Shown here piece by piece: positions 33,909 to 42,520 of a stretch of 64,000 bases of DNA. Numbering within the stretch: the first letter of the stretch is position 1; each line of letters opens with the position of its first letter. Origin of the DNA: Candidatus Fibrimonadaceae bacterium (GTDB lineage: Bacteria; Fibrobacterota; Fibrobacteria; Fibrobacterales; Fibrobacteraceae); contig JAITFO010000025.1 of NCBI GenBank assembly GCA_031281265.1, forward strand, positions 1-64,000, read 5' to 3'. The notes under the pieces were generated by a model. The model saw only the letters and a program-made list of their open reading frames with translations, was not told the origin of the DNA and ran no database searches. Position numbers and translations under genes: made by a program.

Positions 33909-34681
33909 TACTGAACAAGATAGCGGAAAAAACCCGCGAACGTGTTGAGAACCTGAAAAAAGCAAAACCCTTTGCCGAGATAAAAATGCAGGCGGAATCA
34001 TTGCCAAAAGATAACGCTTTTGCATTTGAAAAAGCCCTTTCTGTGCCGGAGCTATCTTTTATATGCGAGGTTAAAAAGGCTTCCCCGTCAAAAGGGGTTA
34101 TCGCGGAGGATTTTCCCTATACAGACATTGCACGGGAATATGAGGAGGCAGGTGCTGCCGCTATTTCCGTTTTAACCGAGCCGGACTTTTTTTTAGGAAG
34201 CGATTTGTATTTAAAGGAAATTTCAAAAGTGGTAAACCTGCCGCTTTTGCGTAAGGATTTCACAATAGACCCGTATCAAATATACGAAGCAAAAATAATA
34301 GGTGCCTCCGCGGTATTGCTGATTTGTGCGTTGCTAGACACAAAAACGCTCGCTGAATACATAGAGATAGCAGATAGCTTGGGTTTATCTGCTATAACGG
34401 AAACGCACGATGAAAACGAAGTAAAATCCGCTCTTGAAGCAAAAGCCCGGATAATAGGCGTGAACAACCGCGATTTGAAAACCTTTGAGGTAAACATTGA
34501 AACCAGCGTAAAACTGCGTAAATTGGTTCCAGACAATGTTCTGTTTGTATCGGAAAGCGGCATAAGAACAAGAGAGGATATTCTGCGCTTAGGCAGGGTG
34601 AACGCAGTGTTAATAGGCGAAACCCTTATGCGAAGCGAGGATAAGAAAGCAAAGATAAAATCCCTGCTCGCTCACGGCTGA
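33905..34681 (+). CDS. trpC: indole-3-glycerol phosphate synthase
   Basis: TIM-barrel enzyme closing the indole ring. Motifs: EVKKASPSKGVI, VLTEPDFFLGS, LLRKDFTIDPYQIYEA, GVNNRDLKTF and SESGIRTREDI. It is 258 aa and not fused to trpF. Its last 8 codons lie inside the left copy of a 26-bp direct repeat that flanks the toxin cassette downstream; the natural ending appears preserved. Confidence 0.96.
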   Translation: MILNKIAEKTRERVENLKKAKPFAEIKMQAESLPKDNAFAFEKALSVPELSFICEVKKASPSKGVIAEDFPYTDIAREYEEAGAAAISVLTEPDFFLGSDLYLKEISKVVNLPLLRKDFTIDPYQIYEAKIIGASAVLLICALLDTKTLAEYIEIADSLGLSAITETHDENEVKSALEAKARIIGVNNRDLKTFEVNIETSVKLRKLVPDNVLFVSESGIRTREDILRLGRVNAVLIGETLMRSEDKKAKIKSLLAHG

Positions 34682-34682
34682 T
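34657..34682. repeat. left 26-bp direct repeat (trpC 3' end)
   Basis: An exact copy of the 26 bp at 35461-35486, with core TCCCTGCTCGCTCACGGCTG. It spans the last codons and stop of trpC and marks the left edge of the inserted toxin cassette. Confidence 0.85.
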
Positions 34683-34688
34683 ACATAG

Positions 34689-34853
34689 TTACTTCGCTTT
34701 TATAGTACCGTTTGGATAAACATAAACTATTTTCCCTTCTAGGGAATATACATTTGGCAAACCCAATCTATGATTTTCCTCTTGAGCTTTTTTTGCACCC
34801 CTATTAGCCAAGCGAGTAATTTTTGCAGCAAATTCAAAATCTTCCTTATCCAT
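34689..34853 (-). CDS. small antitoxin-like partner of the zeta-type kinase
   Basis: A 54-aa protein. The ATG at 34853 is preferred over the ORF-track start because it gives the natural beginning MDKEDFEFAAKITRLANRG. The end GLPNVYSLEGKIVYVYPNG is a pattern I recognise from small proteins encoded next to zeta-like kinases. It overlaps the kinase gene by 8 nt and lies downstream of it, the reverse of the usual antitoxin-first order. Confidence 0.65.
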   Translation of the reverse strand: MDKEDFEFAAKITRLANRGAKKAQEENHRLGLPNVYSLEGKIVYVYPNGTIKAK

Positions 34854-35424
34854 TTGCGTCTCCCAAAAACAAGTTGTAAAGTTCTTCATTGAAAATAATC
34901 ATATTATTTTGCACTCCCTGAGCAACTTCTATGTATTTTTCCCCACCGTTAAAATACAAAAACCATTGATCAATTGAATTTTTTATATCGAAAAAATTAT
35001 TTTTGCTCCTAAAAAACCTACGAATAACGTCTTCATCAGGAATACTATGACCACCTTTTGATACTCTGATATTTATTCTATCTATACACAAATTTGGGCT
35101 ATCCAAAAAAATATACAACATTTTTATTTCATATCCACTTTGTTTAAACCGCTCAATCATTCTTTTATGATACTTGCCAGAAAGCGTTGTTTCTATTGCA
35201 AATGATTTCCCTTGTTCCAAATATTCATCCATTTTTCTAAAAAATTCTCTGCCTGCCTGCATATACACTTTAGAAACATCATTTGGATTTATGCTTTTCG
35301 CAATTTCATCAGCGTTCAAAAATTCCAAATTCTCATTTTCTAGCAATTCCTTCGCAAGAGTAGTTTTACCGCTACCGTTAGGTCCTGATATTATATAAAG
35401 ATATGGTTTCGCTATAGAAGTCAT
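34846..35424 (-). CDS. zeta-toxin-like P-loop kinase
   Basis: A 192-aa single-domain P-loop protein. Walker A is ISGPNGSGKTTLAKEL, followed by LEFLNADEIAKSINP, SFAIETTLSG and a basic RVSKGGHSIPDEDVIRRFFRS lid. These match zeta toxins, which phosphorylate UDP-GlcNAc and block wall synthesis, and related predicted kinases. With the 54-aa partner it forms a compact toxin-antitoxin-like cassette inserted between trpC and the glycosyltransferase gene. Actual toxicity and substrate are inferred. Confidence 0.8.
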   Translation of the reverse strand: MTSIAKPYLYIISGPNGSGKTTLAKELLENENLEFLNADEIAKSINPNDVSKVYMQAGREFFRKMDEYLEQGKSFAIETTLSGKYHKRMIERFKQSGYEIKMLYIFLDSPNLCIDRINIRVSKGGHSIPDEDVIRRFFRSKNNFFDIKNSIDQWFLYFNGGEKYIEVAQGVQNNMIIFNEELYNLFLGDANG

Positions 35425-35438
35425 TATTTCTATTGCGT

Positions 35439-35444
35439 AATATA
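35439..35444 (-). promoter_or_regulatory. TATATT -10-like box of the zeta cassette
   Basis: TATATT lies 14 nt before the ATG at 35424, giving a leader of about 7 nt. It lies inside the cassette, so the cassette carries its own promoter. Confidence 0.45.
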
Positions 35445-35460
35445 TAAAAACTGTACCAAA

Positions 35461-35486
35461 AAAATCCCTGCTCGCTCACGGCTGAT
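35461..35486. repeat. right 26-bp direct repeat (duplicated trpC end)
   Basis: Identical to 34657-34682. It contains the last codons and stop of the convergent glycosyltransferase gene, showing that trpC and that gene originally overlapped tail to tail at this site. Confidence 0.85.
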
Positions 35487-37353
35487 TTTGCATATTTACA
35501 TTGTCATACGCTTTAAAATAAAACAACGGGGTTTGAACGTTATCCATAATCAAGGTAACTGTTCCATATCGCTGTAGAACGTTAAGCCCTGGTTCTATCC
35601 CCATTTTCCAGTGTTGAAATAACAGATATACTTTCGGATATCGAAGTATAGACATTAACTCCGGCCCAAGTTTGTTTTGGTTCCATTCTTCTCTGCTAAC
35701 TCCGTAAATAATGTTATCTTGCGTTACTCTTCCTATTTTAGTTTTATAATCGTTTTTGAACTTAAGAGTGGGTATCGCCGCTTTATAAACGTACAATTTT
35801 TCGTCATTTTTGATATGGTCTTTGACATATTGAATTAATGGATTTGGTTCTTCACGAGTCACATATATGCGACCTTTGAATGTGTTTAAACCTGCTTCGT
35901 AAACCCAGTTCAAAGTTATTCCCAAAAATAAGCAAAAGACTGCTCTTTTGATTACGATATTGTTGATTTTTGAAATAAAATCAAACCCTGCGGAAGAATA
36001 GAGCAGTATAACGGCGGGCAAAAACATCCACAGCCTCGGGTTAAGAGGCCATTTCCCTATGGATGACGCCAAAACAGCAAAAAACATGGACAGTATGATC
36101 GAATACACAATCTTATTCTTTTGTTTAATCAATGAATAAACACCGAGCAATGCAAACGGAACAAAAACGTAAACCAATGTGGAATCAAAACCTTTGACTA
36201 CAGTTGAGTCGAATATACCTATAAGTTCGGCTATCAGCTTGGTTTTACCCCGTGTGTTATTTAAAAAACTGGTTATGGACTCAGACACAAATTGTGTCCG
36301 CAATAGGTAATACAAGCCAAATATCACGGCAATCGACAATACGCGCGCTGAAATTGGAATGAGCCGTTCCCTGCCCCTTGCAAAAACCTCGATTAAAAGC
36401 TCCAAAATCAGTATCCCGCCTGCAAAAAAGGCAGCCGGAGGGCAAAAACCGAGTATCAACACATAAAAAGCGGTTAGATAAATAAAAGGCAGTTTCTTTC
36501 TCGTATATAAAAGATATAGTGAAATCACAAGGACAATGGAAAAAACTTCAAACAAAGTTCTATCGGGAAATTTGTTCCAGTCAGCATCCATAATTTTCTG
36601 CACCGGCAGCATCCACCAATAATAGTACAGACCAAATATCGCAATTATAGACACGCCTGTCATTGCAATATTCAGAGCACCTATTTTGTCTCTAGCCAAT
36701 GCCAAAGCCAAAAACTCCGCCGCCAGTATCCCGCCTACAAAAAAGATAGCCGGAGTGCAAAAACCGAGTATCAACACATAAAAAACGGTTAGTTTTATAA
36801 GGGATAGTTTGTTTTGCGTGTAGAAAGCGTGGAGCAAAAGAGCAAGAACAACAAAAAAAGCATCACTCATATACGGCTTTAGCTCGTTGGAATAATAAAT
36901 ATAATTTGGCACAACCGCCGTCAAAGCCAAAACAAGCCAAGTTTTTATGTTATCTATTTTTAGAATTTTTTTCAGGAAAATCCATTCGCAAACCAAAAGC
37001 CCTAGAAACGAAAATAGTGAAAACAAGCGCAGCGAATTTTCTGAAGCACCCAAAATGGAACAAATGACCTTTACAGCAATCACATACAGAATCGGAGCCG
37101 ATTGCCCGTTGCTGAGCGGCGGCACGAGCAACTCCGCCCAGTTTCGGGAAACAATGCTCTCGGCAAGCAGAGCCTCGTCAAGCCACAATGAACGGTATTC
37201 TACAAACATAACTATTCTTGCTATAATGCTCACGGCAATTATCAGCATAGAAATAATTATAAAGATTTTTTCTCCAAAATTTTCAGGAGACGGTGGCGGT
37301 TTTTTGAACTTCCGGCGCTGGCGTTGGGCAATTATTTTTGGGTTTTTGGTCAT
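35476..37353 (-). CDS. GT-C membrane glycosyltransferase (PMT/ArnT-like)
   Basis: A polytopic membrane protein of 625 aa with about 12 helices. After a basic, Pro-rich start comes the GT-C hallmark in the first loop, YRSLWLDEALLAESI, with the catalytic-type Asp-Glu, then GQSAPILYV. Such enzymes transfer sugars from polyprenyl phosphates to proteins or lipids outside the membrane. Two consecutive segments of about 105 residues are copies of each other (FYVLILGFC.PA.FF.GGIL). The ATG at 37353 was chosen because upstream codons cross the promoter. The acceptor is unknown. Confidence 0.82.
   Translation of the reverse strand: MTKNPKIIAQRQRRKFKKPPPSPENFGEKIFIIISMLIIAVSIIARIVMFVEYRSLWLDEALLAESIVSRNWAELLVPPLSNGQSAPILYVIAVKVICSILGASENSLRLFSLFSFLGLLVCEWIFLKKILKIDNIKTWLVLALTAVVPNYIYYSNELKPYMSDAFFVVLALLLHAFYTQNKLSLIKLTVFYVLILGFCTPAIFFVGGILAAEFLALALARDKIGALNIAMTGVSIIAIFGLYYYWWMLPVQKIMDADWNKFPDRTLFEVFSIVLVISLYLLYTRKKLPFIYLTAFYVLILGFCPPAAFFAGGILILELLIEVFARGRERLIPISARVLSIAVIFGLYYLLRTQFVSESITSFLNNTRGKTKLIAELIGIFDSTVVKGFDSTLVYVFVPFALLGVYSLIKQKNKIVYSIILSMFFAVLASSIGKWPLNPRLWMFLPAVILLYSSAGFDFISKINNIVIKRAVFCLFLGITLNWVYEAGLNTFKGRIYVTREEPNPLIQYVKDHIKNDEKLYVYKAAIPTLKFKNDYKTKIGRVTQDNIIYGVSREEWNQNKLGPELMSILRYPKVYLLFQHWKMGIEPGLNVLQRYGTVTLIMDNVQTPLFYFKAYDNVNMQNQP
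36410..36477. repeat. internal duplication of the GT-C gene, copy 1
   Basis: This 68-bp stretch matches 36725-36792 with about five mismatches, at a distance of 315 bp (105 codons). It encodes the TAFYVLILGFCPPAAFF helix. It is the best-conserved part of a longer protein-level duplication. Confidence 0.75.
36725..36792. repeat. internal duplication of the GT-C gene, copy 2
   Basis: Second copy of the 68-bp stretch, encoding TVFYVLILGFCTPAIFF. See the first copy at 36410-36477 for the comparison. Confidence 0.75.
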
Positions 37354-37365
37354 GGCTGGAACGTA

Positions 37366-37371
37366 AATATA
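37366..37371 (-). promoter_or_regulatory. TATATT -10-like box of the GT-C gene
   Basis: TATATT after a run of T (CATTTTTTTATATATTTACG) lies 12 nt before the ATG at 37353, giving a leader of about 5-6 nt. Near-identical T-run plus TATATT elements occur near 26890 and at 60062. Confidence 0.5.
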
Positions 37372-37451
37372 TAAAAAAATGACAAATCCCCGCTCGCCCC
37401 TAGCTAAATGGCTTAGCTCTCCCAAGCGGAAGTGGCTTAACCAGCATTTAC

Positions 37452-37457
37452 TATATT
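37452..37457 (+). promoter_or_regulatory. TATATT -10-like box of the trpF-side lipoprotein (leaderless)
   Basis: TTTACTATATT is followed by 7 nt and the ATG at 37465, so the leader would be 1 nt. It gives trpFBA a promoter separate from trpDC. Confidence 0.6.
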
Positions 37458-37464
37458 CTTACCT

Positions 37465-37875
37465 ATGAGTAGAAACTTAAGTATATTGACAAAAATAGGC
37501 GCGTTGGCGGCAGGTATGTTCTTAATCGGGGCCTGTTCCCCATCTGGTGGATTAAAAAAAGTAGATAATTTATACTGCATGGACGCCAGGTGTTCCAACG
37601 ATTACGAAACTAGGTGCGACTGCATTGAAAACAACGATTACACAGTTGGGGGAATATACTCCGAAAAAGGCTCTTACCCCATTAAAGGCGAAAACGTTGA
37701 ATTGCGCTGCCCCGGTACTAAAACACTTGTTTTTTATAATATGTCATTTAGCGGAGACCCCATAGAAAAAAGGACTGAGAAAGAAAATGGCGATGGTGTT
37801 GACATGGAAAATACGTCGGCTTTTGAACAGAGCAAAGGTTTTTGCAGCGTAGAAGACGACGATGACGATGATTAA
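37465..37875 (+). CDS. lipoprotein of unknown function upstream of trpF
   Basis: A 136-aa predicted lipoprotein: signal peptide with lipobox LIGAC at about residues 20-24. The mature part has six further Cys (YCMDARC, RCDC, LRC, FCS) and ends in a run of Asp (EDDDDDDD-like). The family is not recognised. It starts its own transcript and lies 5 nt before trpF, an odd partner for a biosynthetic operon. Confidence 0.75.
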   Translation: MSRNLSILTKIGALAAGMFLIGACSPSGGLKKVDNLYCMDARCSNDYETRCDCIENNDYTVGGIYSEKGSYPIKGENVELRCPGTKTLVFYNMSFSGDPIEKRTEKENGDGVDMENTSAFEQSKGFCSVEDDDDDD

Positions 37876-37880
37876 ATATT

Positions 37881-38459
37881 ATGAAAATAAAAATCTGCGG
37901 CTTGAAAAATTCTGTTGATGTGGATTATGTGAACGAAGCCATGCCAGATTATATAGGTTTTGTGTTTGCCGAAAGCAAACGGCGCATAAGCCCGCAAACC
38001 GCTGCGGAATTTAAGAATAGGCTAAGCCCAAAGATCACCGCTGTCGGTGTTTTTGTAAATACGGAAATTTCTTCGATATCGCAATTATATAACGCTGGCG
38101 TTATAAATATAGCGCAGTTGCACGGGAGCGAAAGCGAAGCCTACATAGATGAACTAAAAAAAACTTGCGATATTCCTGTGATAAAAGCTATCAACATTGA
38201 AGTTAGCCCCCCAGCCAATGCAGACTATCTGCTTTTTGACAACGGCAAAGGTGGGAGCGGTGAAAGTTTTGACTGGAGCTTAATCCCAAAATACAACAAA
38301 GATTATTTTTTAGCAGGCGGAATAAATTTGGACAACATCAAGAAAGCTATTAATTTAAAACCCTACGGTATAGACTTGAGCAGCGGTACTGAAACAAACG
38401 GCAAAAAAGATAGGGAAAAAATAATCCAGCTTGTGCAAATCGCAAGGGAGGGAAGATGA
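37881..38459 (+). CDS. trpF: phosphoribosylanthranilate isomerase
   Basis: TIM-barrel isomerase of tryptophan synthesis. It begins KIKICGLKN, with the catalytic Cys, then [29 protein letters not shown] and the ending [19 protein letters not shown]. The 192-aa length is slightly short but complete. It overlaps trpB by 4 nt. Confidence 0.95.
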   Translation: MKIKICGLKNSVDVDYVNEAMPDYIGFVFAESKRRISPQTAAEFKNRLSPKITAVGVFVNTEISSISQLYNAGVINIAQLHGSESEAYIDELKKTCDIPVIKAINIEVSPPANADYLLFDNGKGGSGESFDWSLIPKYNKDYFLAGGINLDNIKKAINLKPYGIDLSSGTETNGKKDREKIIQLVQIAREGR

Positions 38460-39640
38460 GCGAAGGCAGATTTGGTGAATATGGCGGACAATATATCCCT
38501 GAAACCCTTATGAACGAAGTTCAGGCTTTAGAAAGAGCCTATATGCATTATAAAAATGACCCGGAATTCACAGCGGAATTAAACACTCTGTTCAAAGATT
38601 ATGCTGGCAGACCTTCGATGCTTTACTTTGCTGAAAAAATGACGCACGATTTGGGCGGTGCAAAAATTTACCTAAAACGGGAAGATTTAAACCACACCGG
38701 CTCGCACAAGATAAACAACGTGCTTGGGCAAGTTCTGTTGGCAAAAAAAATGGGGAAAACTAGGGTTATTGCAGAGACCGGAGCAGGGCAACACGGCGTT
38801 GCAACAGCTACAGCTGCAGCGTTGCTCGGGCTTGAATGTGAGATTTTCATGGGCAAGGAAGATACCGAAAGGCAATCCCTGAATGTTTACCGCATGGCTC
38901 TCTTGGGTGCAAAGGTCAACGCGGTCACAAGCGGCACAATGACCCTCAAAGACGCGGTAAACGAAACCATGCGCGAATGGACGCGGCGTGTCAGTGACAC
39001 GCATTATGTTTTAGGCTCGGTTATGGGGCCACATCCGTTTCCCATGATAGTGCGGGATTTTCAGAGCATCATAGGCAGGGAAGCGCGCCAGCAAATTCTT
39101 GAACGCGAAAAGAAACTGCCAGCAGCGGTTATAGCCTGCGTTGGCGGTGGAAGCAATGCTATGGGAATGTTTTACCCGTTTATAGAAGATAAAGGTGTAA
39201 AACTCATAGGCTGCGAGGCAGCTGGAAAGGGAGTGGACACGCCGCATCACGCTGCAACGCTCACAAAAGGCAAACGCGGGATATTTCACGGAATGAAGTC
39301 TTATTTTTGCCAAGACGAAAACGGACAGATTGCACCGGTTTATTCAATCTCGGCGGGTTTGGATTACCCCGGAATAGGCCCTGAACACGCACATCTGCAC
39401 GAGATAAAACGAGCGGAATATGTTCCCATAAACGACGAAGAAGCAGTTTGCGCATTTGAATACTTGGCAAAAACAGAAGGAATTATCTGTGCCATTGAAT
39501 CTGCCCACGCCATTGCGCAGCTGCAAAAAATCGCAAAGAATTTTGCGAAAGACGAAAATATAATTGTATCTTTATCTGGTCGCGGAGATAAGGATGTCGC
39601 TGCGATAGCGAGATACAGGGGAGTTAAAGTCCATGAGTAG
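38456..39640 (+). CDS. trpB: tryptophan synthase beta chain
   Basis: PLP enzyme joining indole and serine. The PLP Lys lies in [13 protein letters not shown], with [27 protein letters not shown] and the phosphate-binding [12 protein letters not shown]. The 394-aa length is that of the standard TrpB1 type that pairs with TrpA. It overlaps trpA by 8 nt. Confidence 0.97.
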   Translation: MSEGRFGEYGGQYIPETLMNEVQALERAYMHYKNDPEFTAELNTLFKDYAGRPSMLYFAEKMTHDLGGAKIYLKREDLNHTGSHKINNVLGQVLLAKKMGKTRVIAETGAGQHGVATATAAALLGLECEIFMGKEDTERQSLNVYRMALLGAKVNAVTSGTMTLKDAVNETMREWTRRVSDTHYVLGSVMGPHPFPMIVRDFQSIIGREARQQILEREKKLPAAVIACVGGGSNAMGMFYPFIEDKGVKLIGCEAAGKGVDTPHHAATLTKGKRGIFHGMKSYFCQDENGQIAPVYSISAGLDYPGIGPEHAHLHEIKRAEYVPINDEEAVCAFEYLAKTEGIICAIESAHAIAQLQKIAKNFAKDENIIVSLSGRGDKDVAAIARYRGVKVHE

Positions 39641-40406
39641 AATAGAAAATGCTTTTAAAAACGGCAAAGCTTTTATAGTCTTTCTAACTGGCGGAGACCC
39701 AAGCCTTGAGAAGAGCGAGGAGTTTATTTTAGAAGCGGAAAAAGCCGGAGCGGATTTAATAGAAATAGGAGTTCCTTTTTCCGACCCTATAGCGGAAGGT
39801 GAGGTGATTCAAGCGGCTAATATAAGAGCGTTGACAAACGGTACAACTATGCACGATTTATTTGAACTTGCATGGAAAGTTAGGCAAAAAAGTGAAATTC
39901 CTTTGGTCTTTTTAACTTACCTCAACCCCGTTCATCACTATGGCTACGGAAAATTTTTCGCAAAATGCAATGAGGTTGGAGTTGACGGGATAATAATCCC
40001 AGATTTGCCCTTTGAAGAACAGAGAGAACTCAAAACCGAAGCGGAACACTATGGCGTAAATTTAATTTCGCTTATAGCTCCAACTTCCAAAGAGCGGATT
40101 GAGAAAATAGCGAAAGAGGGCAAAGGATTCCTTTACATTGTATCTTCTATGGGTGTTACCGGAGTGCGAAGCGAAATAGACACGGATATATCCGCTATTG
40201 TGAACGCGGCAAAGGCTGTTAGCAAAACGCCATGCGCTGTGGGTTTTGGCATCAACACGCCAGAGCAAGCCGCCAAGTTTGCGGCAATTGCAGACGGAGT
40301 TATTGTGGGCAGTGCCATTGTTAGGATTATAGCAGAGCACGGGGAAAATGCCAGCAAACATATTTACGAATATGTTAAGCAGATGAAAGAAGCGATCACT
40401 CGCTAA
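39633..40406 (+). CDS. trpA: tryptophan synthase alpha chain
   Basis: Cleaves indole-3-glycerol phosphate and channels indole to TrpB. Catalytic Glu lies in [15 protein letters not shown]; the second acidic residue is Glu where enterobacteria have Asp, a common variant. [14 protein letters not shown] and [12 protein letters not shown] are conserved. The 257-aa length is normal. Its stop overlaps the end of the convergent 49-aa gene. Confidence 0.96.
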   Translation: MSRIENAFKNGKAFIVFLTGGDPSLEKSEEFILEAEKAGADLIEIGVPFSDPIAEGEVIQAANIRALTNGTTMHDLFELAWKVRQKSEIPLVFLTYLNPVHHYGYGKFFAKCNEVGVDGIIIPDLPFEEQRELKTEAEHYGVNLISLIAPTSKERIEKIAKEGKGFLYIVSSMGVTGVRSEIDTDISAIVNAAKAVSKTPCAVGFGINTPEQAAKFAAIADGVIVGSAIVRIIAEHGENASKHIYEYVKQMKEAITR

Positions 40407-40552
40407 ACCATAATACGCCTTGCGCACCTTGCACAGTTGCCTGTCCATTCACCACGAACATTCAAATAAACCCTTGAATACACACCGCAGCAGTGGCTAA
40501 TAACACCCAACCACTTTCTACGTTTTGGGCTTGCTGAATTTTTAGCTATCAT
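40403..40552 (-). CDS. 49-aa zinc-ribbon-like protein
   Basis: The real gene inside a longer ORF-track line. ATG at 40552 overlaps the end of bamD by 11 nt. It encodes 49 residues with a basic start (SPKRRKWLG), then SHCCGVYSRVYLNVRGEWTG and a Cys-x2-Cys pair (NCARCARR). The paired CC and CxxC look like a zinc site. I recall similar short proteins in other bacteria but no name. Its stop overlaps that of trpA on the other strand. Confidence 0.65.
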   Translation of the reverse strand: MIAKNSASPKRRKWLGVISHCCGVYSRVYLNVRGEWTGNCARCARRIMV

Positions 40553-41366
40553 CGTCTTTTCGTCTAAGTTTTTGCTTACGCTCTCTTTCCAACACTCTTT
40601 CCAAAGACTTCTCTGCATCGGTAATTCGCTCTTCCAACCTTTTGCCAGAAGCAAGCATTTTTTCATCCGTGCTGTATGTGTCGCGTAAACGCTCCAAATA
40701 AAATTTTGCGGAGGCAAATTCTTTCATATCTATATAGCTGTTTATCAACATAACTATCGCTTCTTTTTGGCGCGGGCTTTTGGGAAATTCATCTAAAAAC
40801 TCCTTTAAATAAATAGCAGTGGCACTCGGCTCATTCATGCGAGAATATAGCCTTGCTATCTGATAATCGTTTTCTGCCACTCTATTGCTCAAGCTGTCCA
40901 AATACATATATGCGGAATCCATAAGCGCGGAATTTGGGTATTCCGCTTCAAAGCGGCCAAAATCCCTTATCGCTAAAGTAGTATTCGTTTGGTCTCTGGA
41001 ATCTTTGTAAGACAAATTGTAAGCCGAAACCGCCCTGCGGTAAGCGGCCGTTTCTGCGTAAGGCGAACCGGGGAAAAAATTCACAAAACTCCCGTATTGG
41101 GCACGGGCTTCAATCCATTCTTCCAAGCGAAAATGCGATTCCGCAAGCATAAAATTAGTTCCTTCCATAACTCCGGTTCCCGTGCAACTTTTCAGAATTT
41201 CCTCCAAATCCTCTTTCACTTTCCAGTACTTCCCATCTTTGAACTTGGTTTCTGCATCGTTGTATTGCGCAACGCATCTCTCGGTTAGAGTACCCGTGTA
41301 GGTTTTGGAACAGGAGACTAGGATTATCAAAGCCATAAAAAGAACGCTTACATGTAAAAGCTTCAT
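40542..41366 (-). CDS. bamD: outer-membrane assembly lipoprotein BamD
   Basis: Tetratricopeptide lipoprotein of the BAM complex that inserts outer-membrane barrels. The lipobox ILVSC is at about residues 15-19; then come five TPR-like helix pairs (YNDAETKFKDGKYWKVKEDL, FPGSPYAETAAYRRAVSAYN, YPNSALMDSAYMYLDSL, YLKEFLDEFPKSPRQKEA). The end is basic and acidic (ERKQKLRRKDDD). The 274-aa length fits. Start and methyltransferase stop share ATGA, so this essential gene is translationally coupled to a DNA methyltransferase. Confidence 0.9.
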   Translation of the reverse strand: MKLLHVSVLFMALIILVSCSKTYTGTLTERCVAQYNDAETKFKDGKYWKVKEDLEEILKSCTGTGVMEGTNFMLAESHFRLEEWIEARAQYGSFVNFFPGSPYAETAAYRRAVSAYNLSYKDSRDQTNTTLAIRDFGRFEAEYPNSALMDSAYMYLDSLSNRVAENDYQIARLYSRMNEPSATAIYLKEFLDEFPKSPRQKEAIVMLINSYIDMKEFASAKFYLERLRDTYSTDEKMLASGKRLEERITDAEKSLERVLERERKQKLRRKDDDS

Positions 41367-42508
41367 ATATTCATCCCCTTGAAAAGGTTGTTGAAGTAGT
41401 TTTGGACTTTTGTTTTGGCAAAGTTTATCCTATCCGAGTTTGGAACGGAGAATTTGCCTGCAAAAATATCGGGGTGCTTTGCAACGCTCAAAGCAAAAAA
41501 ATCGTCTTTCAGTTTTTCAAAATTGTTTTTGTCAAAAGGGACATCCAAATTGCCGAAATAATATGGAAGTTTGTTGGCAATGTCTTTGAAAATATCCACA
41601 TAGCAATAATATGGCAATTTCTCTTGCGGTATGTAAATTGTATTTGCGGTGTCTTCTTCTATAAAAGTACGGGAGCGTTTCAGGGCGTTTATGTCTCGCA
41701 TGGTGAAAAATTTAAAACTATCTGCTTTTGAATAGCGAGACGGATATTTTGGAATATATCTGCAAACATAATCAAAATCCGAAATTGAAAATTCCTGCTT
41801 TTCCAAAGTTCTGAATTTTCTTTTGATAATTTGCTCATAGCTCGTGCCCCGCTCACTCTTTGCATACACAGCAGCAACTATGGGAAAGCCGTTTGTTTTG
41901 GATGTTTCCGTAAATTCCTGGCTATTGAAAACCACTGCGTCTAGTAGTTCATAGTTTTGCATCAAAGGATTTAGCGTTTCAAAATTAGTTCTTTTTATCA
42001 AATAAGAAAGCGGATGCAAAACCGCTATATAATCGGGCTCTAATTTTGCAAAAGCGAGCATAAAGGAAAGCCCCAAATCTCGGGTTTTTATCTCTTCATC
42101 TATTTTGCAAGGTTCGGCTTTAATTTTGTTCTTCACCCGCGAAGTCACATCGTTATAGGGCGGGTTGCCAACTATAGTCAACTTTTCATTTTCGCCTATT
42201 CCAAATTTTGAACGGGAAATCTGCGAGAGCATATTTATTTTTTTGAACTCGACATTCGGAAATTTTTTGCTCGCAATTTTCAAAGCCACGGGGTCAATAT
42301 CAGAACCTATAAACCGAACATTTTTTTGCGGAAATTTTTCCGCAAAAAAAGCCCCATACCCACACGCAGGTTCCAGAACGGTATGTAGGGGAAAACCCCC
42401 GTTGCCCCTACATACCAAAGTTTCATAAACCAAACGAACCAAATGGGGCGGCGTGTAAAAACTACCCAAATTGGTTTTCTGTTTATATGAAAGATGTTTT
42501 ATATCCAA
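41363..42508 (-). CDS. solitary N6-adenine DNA methyltransferase
   Basis: A 381-aa class I methyltransferase. The N-terminus NLGSFYTPPHLVRLVYETL is typical of Eco57I/TaqI-like enzymes. The AdoMet motif is LEPACGYGAFFAEKFP, and the catalytic motif IV is NPPY (in GNPPYNDVTSR), which marks N6-adenine targets. A target-recognition region follows. No restriction gene is adjacent, so it is either an orphan regulator or the remnant of a larger system. A 37-bp palindrome sits inside the gene at CRGNGGFPLHT, before the AdoMet motif. It is coupled to bamD. Confidence 0.87.
   Translation of the reverse strand: MDIKHLSYKQKTNLGSFYTPPHLVRLVYETLVCRGNGGFPLHTVLEPACGYGAFFAEKFPQKNVRFIGSDIDPVALKIASKKFPNVEFKKINMLSQISRSKFGIGENEKLTIVGNPPYNDVTSRVKNKIKAEPCKIDEEIKTRDLGLSFMLAFAKLEPDYIAVLHPLSYLIKRTNFETLNPLMQNYELLDAVVFNSQEFTETSKTNGFPIVAAVYAKSERGTSYEQIIKRKFRTLEKQEFSISDFDYVCRYIPKYPSRYSKADSFKFFTMRDINALKRSRTFIEEDTANTIYIPQEKLPYYCYVDIFKDIANKLPYYFGNLDVPFDKNNFEKLKDDFFALSVAKHPDIFAGKFSVPNSDRINFAKTKVQNYFNNLFKGMNI
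42380..42416. repeat. 37-bp palindrome inside the methyltransferase gene
   Basis: Perfect 12-bp arms (GGTATGTAGGGG and its complement) surround a 13-nt loop. It lies in the coding frame, so it adds a short Gly/Pro-containing loop to the enzyme rather than breaking it. It is related in style to the GTAGGGGC palindromes at 21280 and 54029. Confidence 0.7.
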
Positions 42509-42520
42509 GAATATCTCCTG

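Noticed and set aside
37384-37406. Possible third, degenerate copy of the 26-bp trpC-end repeat
   Set aside because: AAATCCCCGCTCGC resembles the repeat start, but the second half does not match; too weak to claim.
39750-39800. Asp-to-Glu change at the second catalytic residue of TrpA
   Set aside because: The form PIAEG is common in TrpA outside enterobacteria, so it is not unusual.
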